A stretch of DNA of 64,000 bases from the NCBI GenBank assembly GCA_025359215.1, contig JANYHE010000049.1:1-64000 (forward strand). Reading direction: 5' to 3'. The translations under genes and the position numbers were made by a program. The notes beneath the pieces were generated by a model. That model saw only the letters and a program-made list of their open reading frames with translations, did no database searches and was not told the DNA's origin. Shown here piece by piece: positions 33,641-42,654 of this stretch. Origin of the DNA: Hyphomicrobiales bacterium. Lineage in GTDB: Bacteria; Pseudomonadota; Alphaproteobacteria; Rhizobiales; Aestuariivirgaceae. Numbering within the stretch: position 1 is the first letter of the stretch; each line of letters begins with the position of its first letter.

Positions 33641-34636
33641 ATGAAAACCCAAATTCCCCCTGCCCAACAACGCGCCAAATGGCGTGCTTCAGCCACGCGT
33701 GCACTTGAAATTGAGCGCGATGGTTTGGCCAGCCTCACAGCAGCCAGCACACAAGAATTAGGCGAGGCCATAGCCGATGCTGTGGACATGATCACAAAGG
33801 CCCAAGGCCGGGTGATTGTTTCTGGCATGGGAAAATCGGGCCATGTGGGCCGCAAAATCGCATCCACCTTAGCCAGCACAGGAACCCCTGCAAATTTCGT
33901 CCACCCCGCCGAAGCCAGCCACGGCGACCTTGGCATGATCACCCCACAAGATGTGGTGTTGATTTTATCAAACTCCGGCGAGTCGGCTGAGCTGCGCGAT
34001 ATGTTGGATTACACGCAGCGCTTTTCAGTGCCCCTCATCGCCATCTGTTCAAAGCCAGAAAGTGCACTGGCTAAAGCCGCTGATATTTTATTGCAAACGC
34101 CAAAAGCCCAAGAAGCCTGCCCCATCGGCATGGCCCCCACCACTTCCACATTGTTGCAACTGGCCTTAGGTGATGCGCTGGCCATAGCCCTTCTCGAAGA
34201 CAAGGGCTTCACCCCACAAGATTTTCGTGAATTTCATCCCGGCGGCAAACTGGGCGCGCAGTTGAAGCATGTGTCAGATGTGATGCACGGCCAAGCGGCC
34301 CTGCCCTTGGTTGAAGCAGGTTCAGCCATGAGCGACGCACTGGTGGTAATGTCGAGTAAATCATTCGGCTGCATTGGCGTTGTGAACACTACTGGAAAAT
34401 TAATCGGCATCATTACCGATGGCGATTTGCGCCGCCATATGAGCCCGCAATTGTTGCAGCAAAAAGTCGATGACATCATGACTGCAGATCCGAAAACCAT
34501 CACACCAGATATGCTTGCCAGTGAAGCTCTGGAACGCTTGAACGCCGCAAAAATCACATCGGTGTTTGTTGTCGAAAACAGCAGGCCCACAGGTCTTGTT
34601 CATATCCACGATCTTTTGCGCATTGGCGTGGGTTGA
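33641..34636 (+). CDS. kdsD: Arabinose-5-phosphate isomerase (KpsF/GutQ family)
   Basis: This enzyme converts D-ribulose 5-phosphate to D-arabinose 5-phosphate for KDO of lipopolysaccharide. The 331-residue protein has a SIS domain (about 45-180) with GRVIVSGMGKSGHVGRKIASTL, HPAEASHGDLGMI and LSNSGESAEL. Two CBS domains follow (about 210-331: VSDVMHGQAALPLVE, VDDIMTADPKTITPDM). The catalytic His region DFREFHPGGKLGAQL is typical of KdsD. It is divergent from the outer-membrane protein gene. Confidence 0.94.
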   Translation: MKTQIPPAQQRAKWRASATRALEIERDGLASLTAASTQELGEAIADAVDMITKAQGRVIVSGMGKSGHVGRKIASTLASTGTPANFVHPAEASHGDLGMITPQDVVLILSNSGESAELRDMLDYTQRFSVPLIAICSKPESALAKAADILLQTPKAQEACPIGMAPTTSTLLQLALGDALAIALLEDKGFTPQDFREFHPGGKLGAQLKHVSDVMHGQAALPLVEAGSAMSDALVVMSSKSFGCIGVVNTTGKLIGIITDGDLRRHMSPQLLQQKVDDIMTADPKTITPDMLASEALERLNAAKITSVFVVENSRPTGLVHIHDLLRIGVG

Positions 34637-34716
34637 AAACGTGCAAATCGGAGGTTGTCGCTGGAGATGTCACAGTCTATTAAAAGAGCCGCGGAATCAG
34701 TAGTCGAGACAATGGA

Positions 34717-35748
34717 ATGAAAACCAAAGTGGTATTATGTGGGGCAATTACTCTGTCATTGTTCTCGACAGCAGCATGCGCAGACCAGTCGGCCTTTGAT
34801 ATTTCGAAGATTTCTCAGTTTGAAAAATTTCCGACATTTGCCGATGTTTCAACAAGCGTGAATTTGCCGTCACCTCCACCTTATCTTATAGAGCCTGCCG
34901 CCTTTTCTGAGCCCGGTGAAGGCCGCATCCATTTTGCCCTGCGGCGCATTGAAACCCCTGATATTGGCCCTTATGGCTTCGACACTTTTCTTGATCAAAG
35001 TTCTCTGGTGTCGTTGGATCTGATCGGCATTTTGGGGCTTAATGTTTATTATGGCACAAGCAGTTTTGGCTGGGGCCAAAAATCATTCCATTTTTCCAAT
35101 GAAGGATGGTTTGGTTCAGACACTTATGCTTTGGGCATGGATAAATTAGGCCACGCATATTCTACTTATTTATATGCCGACTATTTCACCCAACGCATCG
35201 CCCACTCAACCGATAATCTAACAGGTGCTGCGGTCACGGGCGCATTGCTGGCTTTTGGCGTACAATCCTCAGTAGAAATTTTTGATGGCTTTTCTTCAGA
35301 CTATGGATTTTCAAAAGAAGATCTAATAGCTGATGGCATTGGCGCTGGCTTTTCAGTGCTGCGCAACACAGTGCCACAACTGGCCAACAAACTTGATTTC
35401 CGCATGGAATATATCAACAAAGGTAGCTTGTCAGATTTTAACATGTTCAATGATTATGAAGGGCAAAAATATGTTTTGGCCCTCAAGCTCAGCGGCTTTG
35501 AACAATTTGAAAAAACACCGTTACGCTTTGTAGAGTTGCAAGCCGGATATTTCGCGAGAGGTTTTTCACCTGCTGAAAAAGCAGCCGGCGCAGAGTTGCG
35601 CCGCGAGCCATATTTTGCCATTGGCCTGAATTTGCAGGAATTGCTGGATGCAACGCCTTTAAAGGAAACCACAGCAGGCTTGGCTGCGCATCGCACACTT
35701 GAATATATTCAACTGCCTTACACTTATGTGGGCACGACCCAGAATTAA
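34717..35748 (+). CDS. Exported DUF2279 (YfiM-like) protein
   Basis: This 343-residue protein has a signal peptide (MKTKVVLCGAITLSLFSTAACA); the final AACA resembles a lipobox but lacks a clean Leu-x-x-Cys. The DUF2279 domain lies about 105-215: GWFGSDTYALGMDKLGHAYSTYLYADY and SVEIFDGFSSDYGFSKEDLIADGIG, with conserved Asp, His and helical faces. The C-terminal part contains FVELQAGYFARGF, hinting at a beta-rich or outer-membrane association. Function is unknown. It follows kdsD by 80 bases in the same direction and may share its transcript. Confidence 0.82.
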   Translation: MKTKVVLCGAITLSLFSTAACADQSAFDISKISQFEKFPTFADVSTSVNLPSPPPYLIEPAAFSEPGEGRIHFALRRIETPDIGPYGFDTFLDQSSLVSLDLIGILGLNVYYGTSSFGWGQKSFHFSNEGWFGSDTYALGMDKLGHAYSTYLYADYFTQRIAHSTDNLTGAAVTGALLAFGVQSSVEIFDGFSSDYGFSKEDLIADGIGAGFSVLRNTVPQLANKLDFRMEYINKGSLSDFNMFNDYEGQKYVLALKLSGFEQFEKTPLRFVELQAGYFARGFSPAEKAAGAELRREPYFAIGLNLQELLDATPLKETTAGLAAHRTLEYIQLPYTYVGTTQN

Positions 35749-35792
35749 GGTGTTGGTTGCTCAAGAAAACCAAAATTTCCCTCAAACTGTCA

Positions 35793-35810
35793 CCCCCGCG
35801 CAGGCGGGGG
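35793..35810. repeat. Short GC-rich extragenic palindrome (REP-like)
   Basis: CCCCCGC-GCAG-GCGGGGG is a perfect 7-bp stem with a tetraloop, 44 bases after the DUF2279 stop, preceded by GTCA. It resembles the palindrome at 27480-27505 in shape and flank. No T-run follows on the plus strand. Confidence 0.7.
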
Positions 35811-35853
35811 CCGGGCTTCTGGTTGATTCTGATCCCGTGATTAAAAGACCTCT

Positions 35854-35971
35854 TCTCCCTCCCCTACTTCAGAGGGGAGGGCGGGGTGGGGCTCGTTCAG
35901 CGAGTCACATTTTCAAACATTGCGGATGATCCGCCAACCCCACCCTGCCCTCCCCTGAAAAAGGGGAGGGA
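35854..35971. repeat. Structured intergenic repeat with long arms and two inner hairpins
   Basis: The outer arms are about 35 bases each: TCTCCCTCCCC..AGAGGGGAGGGCGGGGTGGGG at the left and CCCCACCCTGCCCTCCCCTG..AGGGGAGGGA at the right; read inverted they match nearly end to end. Between them lie two palindromes: CTCG-TTCAG-CGAG (35892-35904) and GCGGAT-G-ATCCGC (35922-35934). The whole can fold as a clover-leaf. It fills the gap between DUF2279 and nfeD. It is a MITE or large-REP type element, or an RNA; copies elsewhere cannot be checked here. Confidence 0.75.
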
Positions 35972-36009
35972 AAGTTATTCGGTTTGCATCTTTCAAAAAT
36001 GACCCAAAT

Positions 36010-36456
36010 CTAAAGCGCTTCCACAACAAGCCGCAAACCTTGCACACCAATCACTTTCACGCGTGATCCTGCGTCAAGATCGGGTCCGTCAACATCCCAT
36101 AAGGCGTCTTCAACTTTAATTTTCCCGCTGCCATGCACAATCGCTTTGTCTAAAATAAATGTGCGCCCCACAAATCCGTTATGTTTTTGGTTGAGGTGCG
36201 GACTGTCAGATAAGGCATGGCGGCCCGACATCACGAAACGCCATGAGCCCAGCACCGAGATGAAACTAAATGCCGCGAAAGAAAAAACTTCGCCCACCCA
36301 ACTCAAATGAAAAGCATAATCAGCCAGCGCCGTCAGCGCCGCAGCAAAGGCCAGCCACAACATGAAAAATCCGGGCATGGTCATTTCGGCAATCAGCAGA
36401 AGGCCTGCCGCTACCCACCAAAAATAGCCGCCCAAAACGGGAAAAATCTGTTCCAT
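36010..36456 (-). CDS. NfeD-family membrane protein
   Basis: This is a 148-residue short NfeD protein. It has membrane helices (YFWWVAAGLLLIAEMTMPGFFMLWLAFAAAL, VFSFAAFSFISVLGSW) and a C-terminal OB-fold (about 90-148: FVGRTFILDKAIVHGSGKIKVEDALWDVDGPDLDAG). It begins 8 bases after the SPFH gene and is presumably its membrane partner; NfeD proteins help SPFH-family proteins form membrane microdomains. The pair is conserved in bacteria. Confidence 0.93.
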   Translation of the reverse strand: MEQIFPVLGGYFWWVAAGLLLIAEMTMPGFFMLWLAFAAALTALADYAFHLSWVGEVFSFAAFSFISVLGSWRFVMSGRHALSDSPHLNQKHNGFVGRTFILDKAIVHGSGKIKVEDALWDVDGPDLDAGSRVKVIGVQGLRLVVEAL

Positions 36457-36464
36457 GTGAAATC

Positions 36465-37406
36465 CTATTTTTTCTTGGGCAGCTCAGAATTGCCAAAGGC
36501 TTCCTTGGCAATTTCAGCAATGCCGCCAATCGATCCTAAAATGGAAGTGGCATCAACCGGCAACATCAAAACTTTTTGATTGGGCGCAGAGGCTAAAGCT
36601 TCCAGTGCTTTCACATAGTTATTTGCCACAAAATAATTGATCGCCTGCACATTGCCTTTGGAAATAGCGTCACTCACCAATTGCGTGGCTTTGGCTTCAG
36701 CTTCGGCACTGCGCTCGCGCGCCTCAGCTTCGCGGAAAGCTGCTTCCTTGCGGCCTTCGGCTTGCAGCATGATCGATTGCTTTTCGCCTTCCGCTTTTAA
36801 AATAGCAGCGCTGCGATGGCCTTCAGCTTCGAGAATGTTGGCGCGTTTATCGCGCTCGGCTTTCATTTGTCGGCCCATGGATTCGACCAAATCGCGCGGC
36901 GGGTTAATGTCTTTAATTTCGATGCGCGTCATCTTCACGCCCCAGCCTTGCGTGGCTTGATCAACAACACCCAAAAGCTTGTGATTAATCTCATCACGCT
37001 GCGACAGCAGATGATCAAGCTCCATCGAGCCCATCACAGTTCGAATTTGGGTCATCACCATATTGAGAATGGCATTTTCTAATTCTGAAACTTCATAAGA
37101 AGCTTTTGCCGCGTCAAGCACCTGAAAAAATGCAACACCATCAACTGTCACCATCGCGTTGTCGCGCGTGATCACCTCTTGCGAGGGCACAGGTAAAACC
37201 CGTTCCATCATGTTCAGTTTATGGCCCACACGGTCCGTGAACGGAACAATCAAACCTAGGCCCGGGTGAAGGGTTCGAACATAGCGGCCAAACCGCTCAA
37301 CAGTGTAGTTATAGCCCTGTGGCACCATGCGGATGGAGCGCAACAGAAAGAACACGACAACTGCCGCAAAAACCAAAACCGAAACGCCGATACCGTCAAA
37401 ACCCAT
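36465..37406 (-). CDS. SPFH/band-7 (stomatin, QmcA-like) protein
   Basis: This 313-residue membrane-anchored stomatin-type protein has an N-terminal helix ([19 protein letters not shown]), then the band-7 domain: [43 protein letters not shown] and the conserved [17 protein letters not shown] coiled-coil region follows near 190-260, rich in Ala and Glu ([20 protein letters not shown]). ATG at 37406 gives [11 protein letters not shown] and follows a GAGGG site; the in-frame start at 37457 is not supported. Function is in membrane organisation or protease regulation, coupled with NfeD. Confidence 0.93.
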   Translation of the reverse strand: MGFDGIGVSVLVFAAVVVFFLLRSIRMVPQGYNYTVERFGRYVRTLHPGLGLIVPFTDRVGHKLNMMERVLPVPSQEVITRDNAMVTVDGVAFFQVLDAAKASYEVSELENAILNMVMTQIRTVMGSMELDHLLSQRDEINHKLLGVVDQATQGWGVKMTRIEIKDINPPRDLVESMGRQMKAERDKRANILEAEGHRSAAILKAEGEKQSIMLQAEGRKEAAFREAEARERSAEAEAKATQLVSDAISKGNVQAINYFVANNYVKALEALASAPNQKVLMLPVDATSILGSIGGIAEIAKEAFGNSELPKKK

Positions 37407-37476
37407 GATTCTCGCCCTCTTCTGCTGAACAAATAGGAAGTCTAAACTAAAAATCAAGATCTGTCAAGGTTTTAAT

Positions 37477-38505
37477 TCACAAAATATCTTTTAATTCCTC
37501 ATTAGCCAGTAAAGTGAGAAGTTTTATCGAGTGCGGGCTATCGTTCAAACACGGCGCAACTGAAAAATTAACACCGCCATTTTCGTGAAACGTCTCAGCC
37601 AAACCAATCGCCAATTCCTCAAGGGTTTCAACGCAATCTGATGCAAAACCGGGCGAAATCATCACAAGATTTTTAACACCCTGCTCTGGCAATGCCTCCA
37701 CAGTGTCTTGCGCATAGGGCTTCAGCCATTCGGCGCGGCCAAAGCGTGATTGAAAGACAATTTGTGCAAAATCAGCAGACAAACCCAATTTTTGCCGCAC
37801 CAATCGCGCCGTCTTTTGGCAATGGCAATGATAAGGATCACCCTTGTCGAGATATTCCCGCGGCAAACCGTGAAACGCGATAAGAATGCGATCAGGCTTC
37901 CAGCTTAACGTGGCCAAGTGCTCATTCAAGCTCGCCGCAATAGCATCGATATAAGCCGGGTGATCAAAATAAGGCGGCACGGTGCGAATGGCAGGCTGCC
38001 AGCGCATCTCTTTCAAAGCATCATAAGCCTTATCCAGCGCAGTGGCCGTGGTCGCCGCACTATATTGCGGATAGAGCGGAAACAACACAATCCGGTCACA
38101 GCCAGCGGCTTGCAAAGCTTGCAACTGCTCGGCCACAGGCGGCCTGCCATAACGCATGGCCCAACTGACAACCAATTTTTTCTGAGATGAAAAAGCCGCT
38201 GCAACTTTTTCAGCTTGAGACCGCGTAAAGGTTTTCAACGGTGATTCATTGCGTTCTTTATTCCAAACTTGCGCATAAGCATGGCCGCTTTTACTGGGCC
38301 TGAAGCTGAGAATAACCACATTCAGAATTAGCCACCACAACACCCTGTTCACTTCAATGACGCGAGGATCAGACAGAAATTCCTTCAAATAACGCCGCAT
38401 GGACCAATAATCTGTGCCCTCAGGCGTGCCGAGGTTCATGAGAAGCAATCCCACCTTGCGGGGCAAAATAGGAGGATGACCAGGGGGTAGAATAATTTCA
38501 GACAT
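37477..38505 (-). CDS. hemH: Ferrochelatase
   Basis: This enzyme inserts Fe2+ into protoporphyrin IX, the last step of heme synthesis; it is cytoplasmic or membrane-associated. The 342-residue protein has KVGLLLMNLGTPEGTDYWSMRRYLKEFLSD, SWAMRYGRPPV and IVLFPLYPQYSAATTATALD. The active-site block is LIAFHGLPREYLDKGDPYHCHC (His near 211). FQSRFGRAEWLKPY and the C-terminal SPGFASDCVETLEE follow. Length is normal. It diverges from the histidine kinase gene. Confidence 0.97.
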   Translation of the reverse strand: MSEIILPPGHPPILPRKVGLLLMNLGTPEGTDYWSMRRYLKEFLSDPRVIEVNRVLWWLILNVVILSFRPSKSGHAYAQVWNKERNESPLKTFTRSQAEKVAAAFSSQKKLVVSWAMRYGRPPVAEQLQALQAAGCDRIVLFPLYPQYSAATTATALDKAYDALKEMRWQPAIRTVPPYFDHPAYIDAIAASLNEHLATLSWKPDRILIAFHGLPREYLDKGDPYHCHCQKTARLVRQKLGLSADFAQIVFQSRFGRAEWLKPYAQDTVEALPEQGVKNLVMISPGFASDCVETLEELAIGLAETFHENGGVNFSVAPCLNDSPHSIKLLTLLANEELKDIL

Positions 38506-38612
38506 TCATAATCCAATCAGAACAGAGGCGCTTCTCTGACACAGGTTTGCAACAACACAATCAATTTAAAATAGCATATAGTTGCCTTTGATTCGTGGGA
38601 TGCGGCGGACCT

Positions 38613-40421
38613 ATGTTAGATAAACATTTGCTATATCACGAGCCAGAGCCGGGTCAGCTGTGGAACGTTGACACTGACTACAATACGACGTTTGGCCAAA
38701 AGCAGTTGCAAGAAACCATGCGACCTGTGCCAGTTTTGGTGCTTTTTCACTTCATTGCAGCCCTGACGATTCATGCGATTGCCGTAAAAACTACTTCCAC
38801 ATTGGTTTTAGCATTATGGCAAGCGTCCGTCTTACTGGCTGGTAGCGCGTTTCTCGCCATTTTTATGCGGTGGAATTCACCCATTAAGAAAACAGATCGC
38901 CACACCATTTTCTCAAAACAGATTTTTGCCGCTGCCTTTTTTTTGGCCATCGTATGGTCTGTGCCGCCTATCATCTTTAGCAAAACTACAACCGAAGGCT
39001 CAAACTTTATTATTTTTGGCATTGTGCTGGCAATGATGTCGGTGGGCATTTTGACTTTGCTCCGCCTTCCCGCCAGCGCCATAACCTACACTTCATTTCT
39101 AGCAGTGGTCATCAGCATATGTGTTTATCTCAGTCTGGCAGACCACAATCTCATCGGCGCGCTCATTTGCTTACTATTTGGTGCAGCACTTGTGACAATG
39201 ATTGTTGTGCTCCATCAGGAATTTCGCCGGACAGTCAAAATTGAAAATGCCCAACGAAAGCAAAATAAAACCATAAAACTTTTGCTCAATGATTTAGAAC
39301 GTGAAACCAGCAATTGGCTGTGGGAAACCAATCAGTACGGAGATATCACATATCATTCTCCCCGTTTGAATTCATTCCTCGGTCTGGCCAACGGCAGCCT
39401 GCTCGGGGAAAACCTTCACAACATTCTAGAGCCTGCCTTTGCGGCACAGGCCTTTGAAAATCTTGCCAAACACTTTGCTGAACAGAGTCAAATTATAAAT
39501 CTCGTTTTGACAACCCACTCAAGTGATCACCCAAACTATTGGCAAATATCGGCCCGCGCAAAATTCGATGATAACGGCCTCTTTCAAGGCCACGATGGCG
39601 TGTGCCGCGATATTACACAGCAACAGCTTTCAGAAATGGCGGTGCGCGCTGCAAAGGAAGCAGCAGAACAAGCAAGTTCAGCAAAATCACAGTTTCTGGC
39701 CGTTATCAGCCATGAGCTCCGAACGCCGATCACTGCCATCGTTGGCTTTAGCGAAGTTTTGAATGACAGTCATGGCGATGCCATCTCACCCAGCAATCGC
39801 AAGACCTATCTCGAAACGATTTTAGAAAGCGCTAAACAACTGCAAGGATTGATCAACGATATTCTCGATGCAACGCGCGTGGAGCGTGGCGTATTGCGTA
39901 TGACAGATCAAGATATTGACGTTGCCGAACTAATCGAAGCCTCGGTAAAAATCTGTCGCAACCAAGCCACAAAATCTGATATTTCCATCGTCGCGCGTGT
40001 TCAGGAAGATGTCAATCTCACAGGCGACCTAACGCGATTGAAGCAAGTTCTGGTCAATCTATTGACCAACGCTATAAAATTTTCGCCGGTCAAAACCATC
40101 GTCAACATCGACATGAAGCGCGGTCGTGATGATCAATTGCTGATCTCGATCCGAGACGCCGGCATTGGCATGAGTGCCGAAGATGCAGAACGCGTGTTTG
40201 AGCCTTTTGTCCAACTTGATGAAGGCAGCACAAGGCGCTTTAGTGGGGTGGGATTGGGCCTTTCCATTGCACGGCGCATTGCCAGGTTGCATGGCGGAGA
40301 TATTACTCTGAAGGGTGCGGAAGGGTTTGGCACTGAAGCCAGCCTCACCCTTCCGGCGGCACGCCTGCGCTGGCCAAGTTCCACTTCCAAAAATGAAATT
40401 CAGTCAGATGTTGCAGCTTAA
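38613..40421 (+). CDS. Membrane PAS-domain sensor histidine kinase
   Basis: This is a hybrid-less sensor kinase of about 602 residues. Six or so membrane helices cover about 35-205 (LVLFHFIAALTIHAIAVK, IIFGIVLAMMSVGILTLLRLP). A PAS domain spans about 222-345 (WLWETNQYGDITYHSPRLNSFLGL). HisKA carries FLAVISHELRTPITAIVGFSEVL with the phospho-His near 366. HATPase_c has LVNLLTNAIKFSP (N box), ISIRDAGIGMS (G1) and RFSGVGLGLSIARRIARLHGG (G2). No receiver or response regulator gene is adjacent. ATG at 38613 and GTG at 38595 are both possible starts. The signal is unknown. Confidence 0.9.
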   Translation: MLDKHLLYHEPEPGQLWNVDTDYNTTFGQKQLQETMRPVPVLVLFHFIAALTIHAIAVKTTSTLVLALWQASVLLAGSAFLAIFMRWNSPIKKTDRHTIFSKQIFAAAFFLAIVWSVPPIIFSKTTTEGSNFIIFGIVLAMMSVGILTLLRLPASAITYTSFLAVVISICVYLSLADHNLIGALICLLFGAALVTMIVVLHQEFRRTVKIENAQRKQNKTIKLLLNDLERETSNWLWETNQYGDITYHSPRLNSFLGLANGSLLGENLHNILEPAFAAQAFENLAKHFAEQSQIINLVLTTHSSDHPNYWQISARAKFDDNGLFQGHDGVCRDITQQQLSEMAVRAAKEAAEQASSAKSQFLAVISHELRTPITAIVGFSEVLNDSHGDAISPSNRKTYLETILESAKQLQGLINDILDATRVERGVLRMTDQDIDVAELIEASVKICRNQATKSDISIVARVQEDVNLTGDLTRLKQVLVNLLTNAIKFSPVKTIVNIDMKRGRDDQLLISIRDAGIGMSAEDAERVFEPFVQLDEGSTRRFSGVGLGLSIARRIARLHGGDITLKGAEGFGTEASLTLPAARLRWPSSTSKNEIQSDVAA

Positions 40422-40445
40422 CTTAAATCTCGGCACACTGCGGCA

Positions 40446-41369
40446 ATGACCACCACGCGCAAAATTCCAGCTTTTATGGGCACAGTTTCAGCCCGCACAC
40501 CAGCCAAAGCCAATCTGGCCGTGTTTGGCGCACCCCACGGCACGCCCTATAAAGGCATCGACAATCGCATTCATGCCAAAGCGGCCGATAGTTTCAGGCT
40601 TGCGCTTAAAGAAGACGCCGAATGGGCCCATCACTGGGATTATGATTTTGATGGCCCCCTCTTTCCAGATGCCACATTCAAAGCCGTGGATTTAGGCAAC
40701 CTCCCAACCAAAACGTCGGACGGTGCTGGCAATCGACAAAAGATCGAGGCAACCACGCGCAAGATCCTCAGCGCAGGCGCCGTTCCCATCATGTTTGGCG
40801 GCGATGATTCAACGCCCATCCCTTTTATCAAAGCCTTCTCAGGTGGGCCTCCCATCACGATTTTACAAATCGATGCGCATATTGATTGGCGTGAGGAGCG
40901 CTATAAGGAACGCAATGGTTATTCCAGCACCATGCGCCGCGCTTCTGAACAAGCACATGTTTGGCGCATAGTTCAAGCGGGCGCGCATGGCATTGGCAGT
41001 GCAAGGCCCGAGGAAGTGAAAATTGCTCAGGATTGGGGCGCCCATATTGTGCCCAGCAACACGATTCACAAACATGGAATTGAAAGCGTTATTCAGCACA
41101 TCGAGCTCGATTCAGATTGCCTGATAGCGCTGGATCTTGATGTGCTTGATTCATCTGTAATGCCAGCAGTCGCCCATGCTTCACCGGGCGGCCTCACCTA
41201 TCTGCAGGTGACCAACCTGATTGAAGCCGTTGCTGCCAAAGCACGCATTGCAGGGTTCAGCATGGTTGAATTTGTGCCCGCGCGAGATCACAACGGCGCA
41301 GCTGCAGTCACCGCAGCGCGCATCGCAACCCATGTGTTGGCCCGCGTTGCGAGACAGACAAAGTTTTGA
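40446..41369 (+). CDS. Ureohydrolase (agmatinase/arginase family) with a GGDDS motif
   Basis: This 307-residue protein belongs to the metal-dependent ureohydrolase family that splits urea from guanidino compounds. DAHIDWREERY near 147 and LDLDVLDSSVMPAVAHASPGG near 230 carry the metal-binding Asp/His and the Asp-x-Asp-x-x-Asp signature. The usual GGDHS motif is GGDDS here (near residue 118-122), so the first metal ligand His is Asp. SYSSTMRRASE fills the flexible substrate loop. Agmatine, guanidinobutyrate or another guanidine is possible. Its TGA overlaps the ATG of chrA, and puuD follows. Confidence 0.87.
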   Translation: MTTTRKIPAFMGTVSARTPAKANLAVFGAPHGTPYKGIDNRIHAKAADSFRLALKEDAEWAHHWDYDFDGPLFPDATFKAVDLGNLPTKTSDGAGNRQKIEATTRKILSAGAVPIMFGGDDSTPIPFIKAFSGGPPITILQIDAHIDWREERYKERNGYSSTMRRASEQAHVWRIVQAGAHGIGSARPEEVKIAQDWGAHIVPSNTIHKHGIESVIQHIELDSDCLIALDLDVLDSSVMPAVAHASPGGLTYLQVTNLIEAVAAKARIAGFSMVEFVPARDHNGAAAVTAARIATHVLARVARQTKF

Positions 41370-42643
41370 TGATGGCAACATTTGCCGAAGCTCGAAAGGT
41401 TTGGCTCCGCATCGGCCTTTTGTCATTTGGCGGTCCCGCCGGTCAAATTGCACTCATCCACCGCGAAGTGATTGATGAGCGCAAATGGATCGATGAGAAA
41501 GAATTTCTTCACGCGCTCAATTTCTGCATGTTGCTTCCGGGGCCGGAAGCCATGCAACTGGCCACTTATATTGGTTGGAAATTACATGGTCTAAAAGGCG
41601 GCCTTACTGCGGGATTGCTATTCGTGCTTCCGGGTGCGTTCACAATTTTGGCTCTCTCGATTCTTTATGCGACACTGGGAAAACTGCCCTTGGTCGAAGG
41701 CCTGTTTTGGGGTGTTAAGGCGGCAGTACTCGTCATTGTTTTAGAAGCTCTTTTGCGTGTTTCGAAAAAAGCCCTTAAAGGAAATCTTGATTGGGCTATC
41801 GCTGCATTTTCCTTCATTGCATTATTTTGTTTTGGCCTGCCCTTTCCACTGGTCATCGCGGTGGCCGCCGCACTTGGAATTTTCTTTCCTCACAAAAATC
41901 AACCACCTACCTCAGCACTCACGCAATTTCCCAATTGGCAATCAACAGTGAAAACTATTCTTGTGTGGTTGGCCATCTGGTTTGCCCCCCTGTTTTTGCT
42001 CAATGTAATATTTGGCAGTGCCCACACTTATCCGGCCTTGGCGGTTTTCTTCTCGAAACTCGCCGTGATGACCTTTGGCGGCGCCTATGCAGTGCTCTCC
42101 TATATGGGCCAAGATGTGGTGGAGCTTCATCACTGGCTGACAACTGCAGAAATGATGGATGGATTAGGCTTGGCTGAAACCACCCCGGGGCCGCTCATTC
42201 TGGTCGGGCAATTTGTGGGCTTCACCGCTGCAACCAAGGCGCAAGGCAGCCTGTGGGCCGGATTTCTCGGCAGCGTCATATTTCTGTGGATGACGTTTGT
42301 ACCCTGCTTCCTGTGGATATTTGCTGGTGCGCCTTATGTGGTCCACCTGCAAAACATGCCGCGCATGGCTTCGGCCCTTTCCCGCATCACTGCAGCGGTT
42401 GCCGGTGTTATCTTGAATCTCGCCATTTGGTTTGGCCTGCATGTGTTGTTTGTGAATGTCACCCGCCTGCAGGGCCCAATTCCGTTGTGGTGGCCAGACC
42501 CAAGCACCTTTGACGCCGCTGCCTTTGCAGTGTCCATCATTGCAGGGCTTGCATTGCTCTATGCCAAAATCGGAATCCCAAAAACCCTAGCAATCGCAGC
42601 CATCTTAGGGGTAATCTGGAAATTCATATTTCCACTGATTTGA
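41369..42643 (+). CDS. chrA: Chromate efflux transporter ChrA (long form)
   Basis: This is a bidomain CHR-family membrane transporter of 424 residues. The N-terminal repeat starts WLRIGLLSFGGPAGQIALIHREVID near residue 12, with FCMLLPGPEAMQLATYIGWKLHG. The second repeat is FFSKLAVMTFGGAYAVLSYMGQDVVE near 228 and ETTPGPLILVGQFVGFTAATKAQ. Each repeat has the CHR Gly-Gly pattern. ATG at 41369 overlaps the upstream TGA. ChrA exports chromate in known cases; in a cell with ureohydrolase and puuD around it, another anion is possible. Confidence 0.92.
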   Translation: MMATFAEARKVWLRIGLLSFGGPAGQIALIHREVIDERKWIDEKEFLHALNFCMLLPGPEAMQLATYIGWKLHGLKGGLTAGLLFVLPGAFTILALSILYATLGKLPLVEGLFWGVKAAVLVIVLEALLRVSKKALKGNLDWAIAAFSFIALFCFGLPFPLVIAVAAALGIFFPHKNQPPTSALTQFPNWQSTVKTILVWLAIWFAPLFLLNVIFGSAHTYPALAVFFSKLAVMTFGGAYAVLSYMGQDVVELHHWLTTAEMMDGLGLAETTPGPLILVGQFVGFTAATKAQGSLWAGFLGSVIFLWMTFVPCFLWIFAGAPYVVHLQNMPRMASALSRITAAVAGVILNLAIWFGLHVLFVNVTRLQGPIPLWWPDPSTFDAAAFAVSIIAGLALLYAKIGIPKTLAIAAILGVIWKFIFPLI

Positions 42644-42654
42644 AAGTGATGTGA

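Noticed and set aside
35699-35929. 76-residue frame in the DUF2279-nfeD gap
   Set aside because: It is made of the palindromes and the structured repeat; composition is not protein-like and no ribosome site is present.
40446-41369. Naming the ureohydrolase speB
   Set aside because: The first metal motif is GGDDS, not GGDHS, and the operon does not prove agmatine as substrate.
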